Shown here in pieces: positions 23,171 to 33,687 of a DNA stretch of 64,000 nt. Under the pieces are notes generated by a model, which saw only the letters and a list, made by a program, of their open reading frames with translations, had not been told where the DNA came from and did not search any database. The DNA comes from Oscheius tipulae. Lineage: Eukaryota; Nematoda; Chromadorea; Rhabditida; Rhabditidae. Location of the stretch: the NCBI GenBank assembly GCA_037178975.1, contig JASJZH010000002.1:3720001-3784000 (forward strand). Reading direction: 5' to 3'. Each line of letters opens with the position of its first letter. The stretch's first letter is position 1. The position numbers and the translations under genes were made by a program.

Positions 23171-23190
23171 AGAAAACTCTAGAAATTTCG
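23171..23190 (+). promoter_or_regulatory. Heat-shock-element-like site
   Basis: The stretch AGAAAACTCTAGAAATTTCG carries GAA units at 5-bp steps, including the inverted pair GAAatTTC. HSF binds alternating nGAAn/nTTCn units. It lies about 440 bp upstream of the DNJ-13-like start. Confidence 0.45.
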
Positions 23191-23291
23191 CGTCGAAGCT
23201 GTTTGACAGGATTCTGTTGTCTTCTAGTTCATTCCAGCAGATACGAGCCCTCTCACATGTATTCTTTTCACCAATTTCGCCACCTGAACTC

Positions 23292-23299
23292 TTCTGGAA
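23292..23299 (+). promoter_or_regulatory. Second heat-shock-element-like inverted pair
   Basis: TTCTGGAA is a perfect tail-to-tail nTTCnnGAAn pair about 330 bp upstream of the chaperone start codon. A two-unit site alone is weak evidence. Confidence 0.35.
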
Positions 23300-23623
23300 C
23301 TCTCTTTTGCTCCATTTATGCTCGTTTTGTTGCACCGAAGCTGCTCACACTACTCTTAGCCTTGCTAAGAAACTATTATTCCTGTCCGCTTTTATTTTAA
23401 CACTGTTTACTTGATATGAAATCAGTTTTCAAGGTCAACGACGCCTGCCATTCCTCCAAGCCAGCGCTTTCGTATCATTGGCTGACCTATTTGTCGTATT
23501 TCGCGTTCTCTATCTGCCCTTTGACTTCATTTTATTGCTTTCTCTTACCCGAAAAATTTCTGGCACACCCTCTTCCTTTTTTTCTTTGTTTCTTTCGATA
23601 ATATCATCATTTTTTAGCCAATT

Positions 23624-24823
23624 ATGGGAAAGGACTACTACAAGATCCTTGGCATTGCCAAGGGAGCTTCAGATGACGAGATCAAGAAGGCCTACAGGAA
23701 AATGGCCTTAAAATATCATCCGGACAAGAACAAAGCTCCAGAAGCTGAAGCAAAATTCAAGGTTTGCCTTCCACTCTAATCCCGCAAACAAACAAGTTTA
23801 GGAAGTTGCCGAAGCTTACGATGTACTGTCGGACGCGAAGAAAAAGGAAACCTATGATCGATATGGCGAAGATGGGCTGAAGAATGGAGGTGAAGGATTC
23901 CCTGGAGGAGCCGGCGGAGCCCACTACGAGTTCCATGGCGATCCTATGCGCATGTTCGCCCAGTTCTTTGGTGGCAACGATCCGTTCGGCGACGTCTTCG
24001 GCATGGGAGGTGGCGGCGGTGGTGGAGGAGCACCCATGTTCTTCAACATGGGCGGCGGTGGCCATCCCGGCATGGAAGATATGTACTTTGGAGGCGGTGG
24101 CGGCAGACGAGCTGCTCCCCGACAAGATCCTACCGTTCAACACGAGCTGGCTGTCAGTCTGGAGGATATCAATACCGGCACCGTGAAGAAAATGAAAATC
24201 ACAAGGTAGTTTTGTCATTGTTTCTCATTATTTATGTGTTTTGTTCAGAAAAGTATTGAATGCGGATGGAGTGTCAACGCGCGTGGAAGACAAAGTTCTT
24301 AGTATCACGATCAAGCCCGGATGGAAGTCGGGAACGAAGATCACGTTCCCCAAGGAAGGAGATCAACATCCCGGAAGGACGCCTGCCGATATTGTCTTCG
24401 TTATCAAGGTGGGTCTTGCCTGGCTGTCAATCTTTTCGCTGAAAAGAAGAAATTAAAAACAAAAAATTGCAGGACAAGACGCATCCGACGTTCAAACGAG
24501 AGGGAACTGACATAAAATACGTGCACAAGATCGCCCTGAAGGATGCGCTCTGCGGAACGACGGTAAATGTGCCCCTTCTTGGTGGCGGAACCCAGCAGGT
24601 CAAGATCAATGATGTGATTCGCCCGGGAATGTGCAGAAGGTCAGTATTTTGCTCTTACCACGTGACTCATTACAACGCTTTCAGGCTAACAGGAAAAGGT
24701 CTCCCGAACCCGAAATCACCTGGTGTTCGTGGTGATATCATCGTCGAATTCGACGTCCAATTCCCGATGTCCTTATCGGAAAGTCAGAAGGCCCAACTGC
24801 AGCAGCTTCTGCCCTCCCTCTAG
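23624..24823 (+). CDS. dnj-13: Class B J-domain co-chaperone (DNAJB1/DNJ-13-like)
   Basis: Exons 23624-23761, 23802-24205, 24249-24408, 24473-24639, 24685-24823 total 1008 nt and encode 335 residues. The J domain is residues 2-70, with the catalytic HPD at 32-34 that stimulates Hsp70 ATPase. A Gly/Phe/Met-rich linker, including an eight-Gly run, covers ~75-155. Two beta-barrel C-terminal substrate-binding domains follow ([41 protein letters not shown]). There is no zinc-finger domain, which defines class B. In C. elegans DNJ-13 works with HSP-1 and HSP-110 in disaggregation and is heat-inducible, in line with the HSE-like sites upstream. Confidence 0.95.
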
Positions 24824-25530
24824 GTCTTTTTCCCCTCGAGTTTTTCTCATTTCTTCACGGTGCGGGTCGCTTTTACTTCCAAAAAATTATACGACTTCTT
24901 ATTGTTGTAGCAAGTACAGATCTTTTCGGCAATCACATTGTACTTTCTCTGCCATTTATGTTTTTTTGGTCATAAAATATAGTATCTTGTCGTTGACTCT
25001 TAGTTCTAGTTTCTTCGTTCAATACTGCTCTGCTTTTTGCTCAGAAGTCTCCAAAATGATCAAACACGAAGTTGTTTAAAGCGAGTCAGTCTGTCTTTCC
25101 TCTCTCGATAATCTGGTAGCAACAGAACTCTTCGTTCCATTTCTGGGTTGTTGTCCAACTCAAATAGTTGACTACAGTTTATAACAACACAAGTCTACAG
25201 CTTTTTTTTGCTTCTATTTCGTGGCCACGGACAAACCAACAAACTTATATGGTCTACCGCAAACACCATTGCGCTTTCATATTTAGACCAGCTGCCGACG
25301 GCAGCTTCGCAGCCCTTTGGATTTAGCTTAGCATTGATCACAGGTGGCAGCGCCGCTCCCCCAGCAATAAAAGTTTCCTTCAGCCGACTTGTCCCCGACG
25401 TGTCTCTTGACATGAAATAACTTGGCAGCGTTTTTGGATATTAGTGTTGACAATTGTGCGGACATCATGACACACAGACAGACGGACGGACACCATTGTG
25501 CTTTAATAAAAAAAGATAGTTTGAGTGAAG
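24824..25530. other. Intergenic, DNAJ 3' side to GCDH start
   Basis: It holds the DNAJ 3' UTR and the upstream region of GCDH. No conserved open frame or structured RNA was recognised. Confidence 0.5.
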
Positions 25531-26993
25531 ATGCTGTCCCGACAGTCTGCGCGTCTCTTCCTGAAGAATCCTCTGATTTCGCAAAGAAGTGCCTCCTCCT
25601 TCAACTACAAAGATATCTTCGATATGCGCAGCCAGCTCAGCGAGGACGAGCGGTCTTTAATGGATTCCAGTCGCGATTACTGTCAGTCGAAGCTACAGCC
25701 CAGAGTCACGGAGGCTTTTCGAACAGAGAGTATGTTTGTTTCTCACTTGTTGTCTTCTTATCAATCTCGATTGTACAATTCTCCGTTTTCAGAGTATGAT
25801 CCATCTGTCCTTCGCGAAATGGGCGAAATGGGTCTCCTTGGAGCTCCATACTCGGTATTTTCTCCGTATTTTCATCTCCAAAAATACCCAATTAAGGGCT
25901 ACGGATGTGCTGGAACTACGACAGTGGGATACGGACTAATTGCCCGGGAGGTAGAACGCGTGGATTCCGGCTACAGATCGGCGATGAGCGTTCAGACGAG
26001 TCTTGTTATCGGACCCATTTACAATTACGGTAAATAGTTCTTTATTTCATATATTACAAGGATTCAGGATCGGAGGAGCAGAAGAAAAAGTACATACCAG
26101 GTCTGGCCTCCGGAGAACAGGTCGGCTGTTTCGGTCTGACCGAGCCAAATCACGGATCGAATCCAGGCGGAATGGAAACCAAGGCCAAGTGGTGTGAGAA
26201 GTCAAAGACCTACAAGCTGACCGGTACCAAGACGTGGATCAGTAACTCTCCTGTGGCCGATGTCTTCGTCGTCTGGGCTCGCAGTGACCGTCACGACAAC
26301 GCTATCAAAGGTTTCATTCTGGAGAAGGGATGGGATGGACTCACGGCCCCGAAAATCGAGGGAAAGATCTCTCTTCGTGCCTCCATTACCGGTCAGATCT
26401 GTATGGACGAGGTCGCCGTCCCGGAGGATAATCTTCTTCCTAAAATTCAAGGACTGGCCGGTCCGTTCGGATGTCTCAATGCGGCTCGCCTCGGAATTGC
26501 CTTCGGGGCTCTCGGAGCAGCCGAGGAATGCTTTCACATCTCGCGACAATATGCTCTTGACAGGTTTTTTTTGCTACTTTCTAGAAAAGTCTAGATTCAG
26601 GAAACAATTCAACAAGCCTATTGCCCAGACACAACTGATTCAGCTGAAATTTGCCGACATGGCCACGGATATCACTCTCGGACTCCAAGGCTGCCTCAGA
26701 ATCGCACGTCTAAAGGTATTTTCTTCTTTTTGTTCCAAAAAAACAAAAGACATTAGGACGAGGGAAACATCGTGCCGGAGCAGATCTCGATGATGAAGCG
26801 ATACTCGTGCGGGAAGGCTCTGGAAATTGCCCGAAAGGCCAGAGACATCCTCGGCGGAAATGGTATCGTCGACGAGTTCCAAGTCATGCGTCATCTCGTC
26901 AATCTGGAGACCGTGAACACCTACGAGGGCACCCACGACATCCATGCTCTAATTCTCGGCCGCGCCATCACTGGCCTTCAAGCATTCCAATAA
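25531..26993 (+). CDS. Glutaryl-CoA dehydrogenase, mitochondrial
   Basis: Exons 25531-25729, 25793-25854, 25897-26029, 26068-26563, 26601-26715, 26757-26993 total 1242 nt and encode 413 residues. The N-terminal ~22 residues are basic and Ser-rich, typical of a mitochondrial signal. The acyl-CoA dehydrogenase fold is complete: [70 protein letters not shown]. The catalytic Glu is at ~392 in [19 protein letters not shown]. The enzyme converts glutaryl-CoA to crotonyl-CoA and CO2 in lysine and tryptophan breakdown, passing electrons to ETF. At intron 2 the unspliced frame also stays open (16 extra codons), so retention would insert residues rather than truncate. Confidence 0.95.
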
Positions 26994-28411
26994 GCTGTAT
27001 ATCATCATGTAGAAACGAAGGGATTCTTAGACGGTGTACTTACAATTAAAGAGTTTTATCAGTCGCTTTTCTGATATGAGTCGGAGGAAATCCCCGGAAA
27101 TGATTCGAGTTGACTCCTTTCAACCCGGAGGCTCCCCTCCTTCGGGAAGAGGAGGGTAGGCGTGATGACGCGCGAGGAAAGAAATTAAATGGGCCACAAC
27201 CGATCTACAAACGATAAGGAATGTGTCTCTAGAATTCGTCTCTCCCAACGTCAAGAAACTTCTACCTTTGACCCCTGGGGGCGTCTGCTTGTTTGTTTGC
27301 AGAAGAAAGTACCACGCGGGCTTTTGAACTGATTGAACGGAATTGTTCCTGAGCATGGAATGGGACAAGCTATGGGCCAAGAAGCTTCGGGGAAAAAAGA
27401 AGGGAGAATTCTGTTTTCTGACCACCTTCCTTGTCACACTAATCCGCCCTGCTATTTCACTATCTTTCTTCACCGGATTCCCCGGCTCATAGTGACGAAT
27501 TCTACGAGAAAGACAAAGAACATTTGATGCAAGCAGATTCCCCCAGTCCGTTCCAGAAGCTACCTTTCATAATGTTTCTCCAGCACTCGAATTTCGTCGA
27601 AGCCGGAATTGGCTCAATTTGAACAAGGACCAATGGGTAACATAATATCCACCTGAGGGCATAAGACTGATCCAGGAGCATACTGTAAACGAAGAATGGG
27701 TCAATTGAACGCATATTAATCTTGATCTTCTTTCAAACATAACTGTTTAGGCAGGTTCTGTCAAGTGTTTTCACGTCGAAATGGAAATTGGCCGTCGTTT
27801 AGGCGTAGAGGGAAGTACTCATGAGGACCTTGGGCGAAAAATGAACTATTATTCTCTACTTTATAGACGTGTATTACTGTAATTTATACATTGGACACTT
27901 TGAGACTAGGAAAACTATCTTAACCTCACTTTCAGCCGAGTTACGGTAGGTCAAAGTTGGGAGATGCTAGAACCGAATGAATGAAATGGTTTCCAAGTTA
28001 CATTATCTCAAATAGTTATTTCAAAGAGCTCCAAATGTCAAACTTTGACAGTCAAAGTCATTATCTCAGTACCCCTTCCTCTCAGTGAAATGACGTCCAA
28101 GTAGTTGGCCTAAAAGGCGCGAAAATGAGCGTGTTCTGCGTCAAAATTGGAGTGTCATTGTGTCCTTCCTCCTTCGCGAACGAGTTCAGCCAACTAATCT
28201 CCAGTTTGTGTTCTTTGCAGACCACCACCAATTAGCATAACGTCACCCTCGAAAGGAGTCATCAAGTCTCGAATTACTGCTGATTCAGAAGCCAGGTGGG
28301 GGTGGGCTACCTATTCCTAAATAGCAAATTTGTATTTGTTCACACATACCAAGACGAGGGAGGGCAATGACGTCGTGCCCGAGGGCCTCGTGTGCGGGGT
28401 GGAGACGGCTG

Positions 28412-28419
28412 TATAAAAG
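28412..28419 (+). promoter_or_regulatory. TATA box candidate
   Basis: TATAAAAG is followed 53 nt later by an ATG at 28472 reading MVFFSSIIVSPLLL and then stop. The short frame is hydrophobic and could be a signal-peptide exon, but no following exon was identified. Confidence 0.35.
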
Positions 28420-28989
28420 TGGCCGATGCAGGGCAGAAAGAACCGATACAGGACACACAAAAGCAGTTCTGATGGTGTTCTTTTCTTCGATCATCGTTTC
28501 TCCTTTACTCCTATAACCAGTACGCCGGAAACGCTCTCTCGATTCTAAGGAGACTCACGTTTTCCACTATTTCTATCAGGGTCCAGTAGCATGACTTTGC
28601 TTTTTTGAATCTACCCTGTTGGCCCAGACATCCATTCAAATCTCCTCCTACGATACTCCTGAAGCCTGTAAGCAACAACAAGTTGCCAGTCAAGTCCACT
28701 TCTGATGTAAATGTGTCAAAATGTGCTCGTTCTGAAAACACTTTAGGTCCAATTAAGAAAGGGTGTCCTTATTGTGTAACTTATTGACCGCTTCCGATAA
28801 TAGCCAGATTGACTGTACTCTTTCGCTGACTCCTTTGACGGTAGCAAGTCCGTCCCTTTTTCCCTCCCAAGTACACTCTCGTCTTTTTGTGACAGAAGGT
28901 GGTACGGATCTACTTGTAATCCGGTCAAATTGGGGCCCCACGATGACATTTTGCTGGCGCATAAACAGTTTTCGAAACAGTCTTTTTTG

Positions 28990-28997
28990 TATAAAAG
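28990..28997 (+). promoter_or_regulatory. TATA box candidate
   Basis: TATAAAAG is followed 28 nt later by an ATG at 29025. The frame is 37 codons (MSAPTTDSLNFCSF...) and ends at a GTAAGG donor-like sequence overlapping its stop. A following exon could not be fixed; joins to the gene at 29752 are out of frame. Confidence 0.35.
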
Positions 28998-29751
28998 GGG
29001 CCTAGTCACAGAGTTGTGGGAGCGATGTCTGCTCCGACTACTGATTCACTTAACTTTTGTTCCTTCCCGGTTCCCAAAACAAATACAATCGTACCTGACG
29101 TTGGAGACCGAAAAAGTCTATACTTTCTCCCCATGTAAGGCACTAGAATCCGATTCTAGGAGGTCTCTAGTCCTCTTATCTACTCGCCTAACCGCATACC
29201 TCCCAAAAAGTCTCTTAGCCGAACCTGGGATTGGCCTAAAGTTTTGAAGCCGGAATCTGGAATACAATGGGTCGAGTTTCTGGTCAATAGACCGTGCATA
29301 TGTCGGGAATGACGCAGCCGAAAGGTATCCAAATGGCCCTTTTCTTTGCCCAGAGTTTCACCATCCCAAAGTCACACAACTTTGATAGTACCTCCTTTGT
29401 CATCTGTCACCACCTCATCCTCTTCCCACGCCTCCGCAAACTGTAGTCAACTTTTTTGTATCATCCACCACTATTTGTCCATGTCTCCTTCATGAATCAG
29501 TACCACCAAATAACAGTTCGGAATCTGACGTCAGTTTTCAAGGGATGATAAAGAAAGAGAAGGAAGTCTAGTAGGGGTGGTCCATTCCAACTCCGCCCCG
29601 TCAGCCTGACGGCGTCGACCACGCCTCCTCCTGCCAGGTCACAGACCCTCCTCCCTTGTGTGTATTCTACTAGTCACATTTTCTTTAGTCTCTTTTGGAG
29701 CTCTTTCCAGTCTCTCGACTCATCCTCTTGCTTCCAGTACTCCCAGCAATC

Positions 29752-30751
29752 ATGATCGGAATGGTCAATGTTCCCTGTGACAGTCCTCTGGACTTCTACG
29801 CCAGTCCCAGTCGTCAGGACAGTATAATGTCCAAAGACAGTTTCGACGTTCCCCGCACTCCGAGTCAGAAGACCAAGCAGTCCAGCTATCGTCCACTGTT
29901 CACAGCCGCTCACAGAAAGAAGATCCAGTACACGGAGGATGGGCGCAAAATAAGTGACGGACTTGTTGTCGAAGTGAGTTGTTGATCGCCTACGCCACAT
30001 CCAATATCCGATATTGGATAGCTCTTTGTCGTGGTTCAAAACAGTCTCTCTTTTAGAAAAGCGAGCCAAACAAGCTGTGGGAGGAACTCTTCCTCCGCTC
30101 ATTTGCTCAGAAAATGGAAGAGGAGATCCAGTCCCCGGTCATCCAAAACTTCAACAAACTCGACTCAGAATTGGCCAAATTGAACGTGAAAGGTGAGACC
30201 GAATCAATTCCTGGCTCCAGCTTACCAACACCTATCGCGACCGTTATCACACCTTATGGCTAATCCCTCTTGGTTCTCAGGTGCCTCGAGAAGAAAGAAT
30301 GACGCCAGAAAAGGCTGACTTCTCCTGAGGGAGAGAATCCCATTCGGAAATGATGAAATTTTTTCCAGACAAAAATCTCTATCGCTCCACCTATAGTCTC
30401 GTCTCGGCGGCCAGAATCGAGGAGGTTGCCACCTTGGAAGAACTGGATCGTATTGAGCAGAAGTGAGTTTCGAATCGATAGATCATGTGTTTTCATTCCA
30501 TCGGAGGTGTTAGACCAAGACGACCCTGTCTATGCGCATTCAAAACGAAGTTTTATCGCCCGCGAGTGCAAACAGCTCGCTCTAAGCTAAAAAAAAATGC
30601 TTGAGAGGGGGAGAATAAGAATGATCGAGAGTAAAAAACAATTTGTAGGTCAAAAAGAAGTGCATCTCAAGACAGAGCATCTTTCTGCGACATGTTGCCG
30701 TTCATCAAGTCTATCAAGGGCAAGAAAAAGGACCACAAGAAGACTTTGTAA
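29752..30751 (+). CDS. Orphan 184-residue charged protein, function unknown
   Basis: Exons 29752-29973, 30057-30192, 30369-30462, 30649-30751 total 555 nt, one open frame with consistent splice sites. I do not recognise the family. The N-terminal ~50 residues are Ser/Pro/Asp-rich with possible kinase sites (DVPRTPSQKTKQSS). The middle (about 75-120) looks helical and charged (LWEELFLRSFAQKMEEEIQ). The C-terminus is strongly basic, ending KSIKGKKKDHKKTL, and could bind nucleic acid or membrane lipids. No signal peptide, membrane helix or cysteine motif is visible. It converges on rps-9 with a 146-bp gap. The coding call is supported by frame and phase, not homology. Confidence 0.65.
29999..30019. 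repeat. Perfect 21-nt inverted repeat in an intron
   Basis: ATCCAATATC and GATATTGGAT are exact reverse complements around one central base. It lies in intron 1 of the orphan gene. Confidence 0.8.
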
Positions 30752-30897
30752 ACTTCGCGATGTGAAAGTATCTCCATTGTTTCTGTATTAGATGTGGCCC
30801 GATGAACGTATAATATCTACAAAATAAACCAATTCTCAGTTCTTAAAAAGTATACAACAACATTTACTGAGGCATAACAATTAACACAAAAACTCGG

Positions 30898-31631
30898 TTA
30901 CTCTTCGTCACCGGAGCCCTCGCCTCCCTCAGCCTTCTTCATGTTGCGTCTCTTTACGCGGCCGGGACGTCCACCTCCGAAGGGAGACTGAAGAGAGAAG
31001 TCAATGTGCTTCTGTGAATCCAGGCGGACGACGAAAGAAGGAACGTCGACGATCTGGCGACGGACACTGAAAACATATCATAATGGAAAGTGTTCACATT
31101 GTCTCGACTACTGGTCGACATACTCAGCATCACTATTCATAGACCTCGTAATATAGAGATTTGAGCAAACAGAAATAAAGCTTACCGGATGTGCTTCTGG
31201 CGGATCAGGACGCGAGCATGGTGGATGGACTTGGCAAGTCCCAGCTTGAAGACCTGGGTCTGGAGTCGTCTCTCAAGGAAATCGTTGATGTTGAGACCGA
31301 GAACGTAATCGAGCTTCATCTTGTCCTCGGGCAGGACTCCAATACGGACCAGACGGCGGAGAAGGGCATTTCCCTCGAAAAGACGCTTGGGGTCCTTGTC
31401 TTCGAGAGTAAGGAGCTCACGAGCAGCCTTACGGACCTTAGCGAGAGTGTACTTGACACGCCAGACCTCACGCTTGTTCTTTAGACCGAACTCTCCAATT
31501 GTTTTCAATTCCTGTAAAAAAAACGTTAAAGACAATTAGCACAAATGATGTACCTGGTCGAGACGCTCCTTCTCGTAGGGTCGACGAGGAGACCTCGTGA
31601 CCTTTGACTGCACCGTCACCAAACGGGGCAT
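30898..31631 (-). CDS. rps-9: 40S ribosomal protein S9 (uS4)
   Basis: Exons 31554-31631, 31186-31511, 30898-31066 total 573 nt and encode 190 residues, the normal length of eukaryotic uS4. It begins [20 protein letters not shown]. An S4 RNA-binding domain covers about residues 105-160, with [20 protein letters not shown] and [17 protein letters not shown]. The C-terminus is an acidic tail, GGEGSGDEE. It sits in the small subunit near the mRNA entry channel. A GTTTTCAG acceptor-like site lies 10 nt before the ATG, consistent with a trans-spliced leader. Confidence 0.97.
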
Positions 31632-32076
31632 TGTTTAACCCTGAAAACGATTAATTTGTTAAGGAAAATAGGGTAAAAGAAGAAGAAAGACAACAGCGAG
31701 TTGTTCACAATGCAAGATTTTTCAACTTGACTTCATGCGTGAAATTACGACTTTTCAACAAGTTTTAGACGTTTTTCACTACTACAAAAGCAAAAGTAAC
31801 ACGCCAACAACAGTTTTAAGGCGATAGTTTGGTGATTCACAACCGAAAAAGCAAGAGAAACAGACAGAAAACAGTAAATCCTAAAATTTCAAACAAAAAT
31901 TGTGAAGACTGGGCAAAAATGGTCGATGAAGATTACGGTAGAGGGGCGAAGTCGGTACGGGACCCAGGGCCGCAGACCTTTAATTGCAGTGGAGCTTCAT
32001 TACAACTTTGCTTCTTCTTCAGTTTCTTCTCGTTTTCGTTGCCTTTTCCTTTTTTTCTCTTACGATAACTTGCAAA
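31632..32076. promoter_or_regulatory. Divergent intergenic region, rps-9 (-) and LSM1 (+)
   Basis: It separates two head-to-head starts. The part next to LSM1 is pyrimidine-rich. No specific factor site was recognised. Confidence 0.45.
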
Positions 32077-32791
32077 ATGGGTGGAAATGATATCGTTTTC
32101 AGCATGGACTTGCCGGATCCATATTTGCCGGGAGCGATCAGCTTATTCGACCAGCTGGACAAGAAATTGCTGGTCGTTTTGAGAGACGGCCGAAAACTCG
32201 TAGGATATTTGAGGTAAGCCGTTCATTTCTACCTTGTATACTGATCTTCCCAATTCAGATCGATTGACCAATTTGCGAATTTGATTCTGGAGGATGTTCA
32301 AGAGCGTATCTTTGTCGGAAAGCACTATTCCGAGATTTCTCAAGGATTCCTTCTTATTCGTGGCGAGAATGTCGAGCTGGCCGGAGAGATAGATGAAGAC
32401 GCGAAAACGGATCTTATCAAGGTGGGAATTAATTTATTTTTTCTTATTTGCCGCTGATACTTGGACTCTTGCCGTAAAAACTGGAAAATCGTAAATTTAC
32501 AATGTTTACACGTTACCTAAGGCTTCGTTCCCTGCTTACAACGAAAATTAAACAGCAACGACTGTATTTTATGCTTTTATTGTAGTAAAACTGCTGCGCG
32601 ACAGTCAGCAGCTGTTTTTTCGGTCAAAAGCTGATGCCAATACCAGTTCTTTCTTGCAGGTATCAGTAGAAGACCTACAACGAATAGAAGATGAATTATC
32701 GACACGTCCCCCGGCCTCCACTACAAGTAAAACTGCAGATGTATCGAAGCTGCGCTCAAAACCGACGGACGATGATCCCTTTTCCGTGTAG
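32077..32791 (+). CDS. lsm-1: LSM1, U6-like Sm protein of the cytoplasmic mRNA-decay complex
   Basis: Exons 32077-32213, 32259-32421, 32660-32791 total 432 nt and encode 143 residues. The Sm fold spans ~15-95: Sm1 has DKKLLVVLRDGRKLVGYLRS with DQFANLILEDVQER, and Sm2 has IRGENVELAGEID. LSM1-7 binds oligoadenylated mRNA 3' ends with PAT1 and promotes decapping in P bodies. The start is uncertain: a second ATG at 32104 follows a CGTTTTCAG acceptor-like site and would give MDLPDPYLPGA, 134 residues, closer to the usual family N-terminus. Confidence 0.94.
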
Positions 32792-33687
32792 CTCGTCTTT
32801 CAAGAAGCTGCGGGTTCTCTCCGATCTATACTTTTTCACATCATCGCCTTTGCTACAATTCTGTACGTTTAAACTTATTTTAGTACCTTTATCGCATAAA
32901 TACTTTACCAGTACTTTATTCTGTTGTCAAACTTCTCAACTATCCGGTTTTATGTCCTCTTTTTATCTGTTCGCTGTATAGAACGCTTTGTTTCCTCCTC
33001 GAGCCGATTAGTAGCCCAGACGCGAAAAAAAGGTCAACTGAATGGGTGGTTTTGTCAGGATGCTATCTTTATGATCGCCTCTCGCGAGTTGTCCCAAAAT
33101 CGATGAACTTCCATAATCCGCTTTAGCCGAAAAATCGGCAGATTCCCACAGCACATGATACCTTCACGTGCTCAACATCTCCCTCGAATCGGCCACCATT
33201 TTTCTATTGTTTGCAGCGCGAACTGCGTGGCTTCATCTCTTTTCGAGCACTGGTCATTGACGCTATTTTTCTCTTCTCTAGCCTTGTTTTCCTTTTTTTG
33301 ACGGATTGTTGACCATTACCCATTACTCGGACAAAGAATTCGAAGTCTACAATATGTCCATCGATCAGCTGACCTTTTCATATCCTTTAAAGATCCTGGA
33401 CGCGCAACTGTCGCAGAGGGCACTAATCGGCCGGGGCAGGAGGAGGCGGGGCCGTGTCTGCAAGCACTCTCCGACCCCAGTTACTACGAATTGTTTCAGT
33501 GTCCAGCGAGGACGAAAAGAGCAGGCCTTTCTCTTCCCTTCCTGTAAATCTTGCCCATCATTGCTTTTCAATTCCTCTCACTTCGGGCCGTCTTGCCACA
33601 GTTGTTTTCGACTGCTCGTACGTTTCTTTCCTACTCGATTTTGGGTCTAATAGCACCTTTTCAGCAAACTTTACCCCTCTCAGCAGA
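32792..33687. other. Intergenic, LSM1 3' side to UMP-CMP kinase start
   Basis: Pyrimidine-rich near 33550-33680. A CCCCTCTCAG acceptor-like site lies 4 nt before the kinase ATG. No conserved coding exon was found. Confidence 0.5.

Larger units (their letters stand above)
22761..23623. promoter_or_regulatory. Divergent intergenic region, OVCA2-like (-) and DNAJ (+)
   Basis: It contains two heat-shock-element-like sites, annotated separately, and a TTTTTTTAG acceptor-like site 7 nt before the DNAJ start codon. Confidence 0.5.
26994..29751. other. Gene-poor region of 2.76 kb
   Basis: No conserved coding sequence was recognised on either strand. Two TATAAAAG sequences with short open frames downstream lie at 28412 and 28990 and are annotated separately. 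Short self-complementary stretches occur, for example around 28038-28055. Confidence 0.5.

Noticed and set aside
25855-25896. In-frame read-through of GCDH intron 2
   Set aside because: The frame is open, but splicing gives the family's usual spacing before GYGCAG, so it is treated as an intron.
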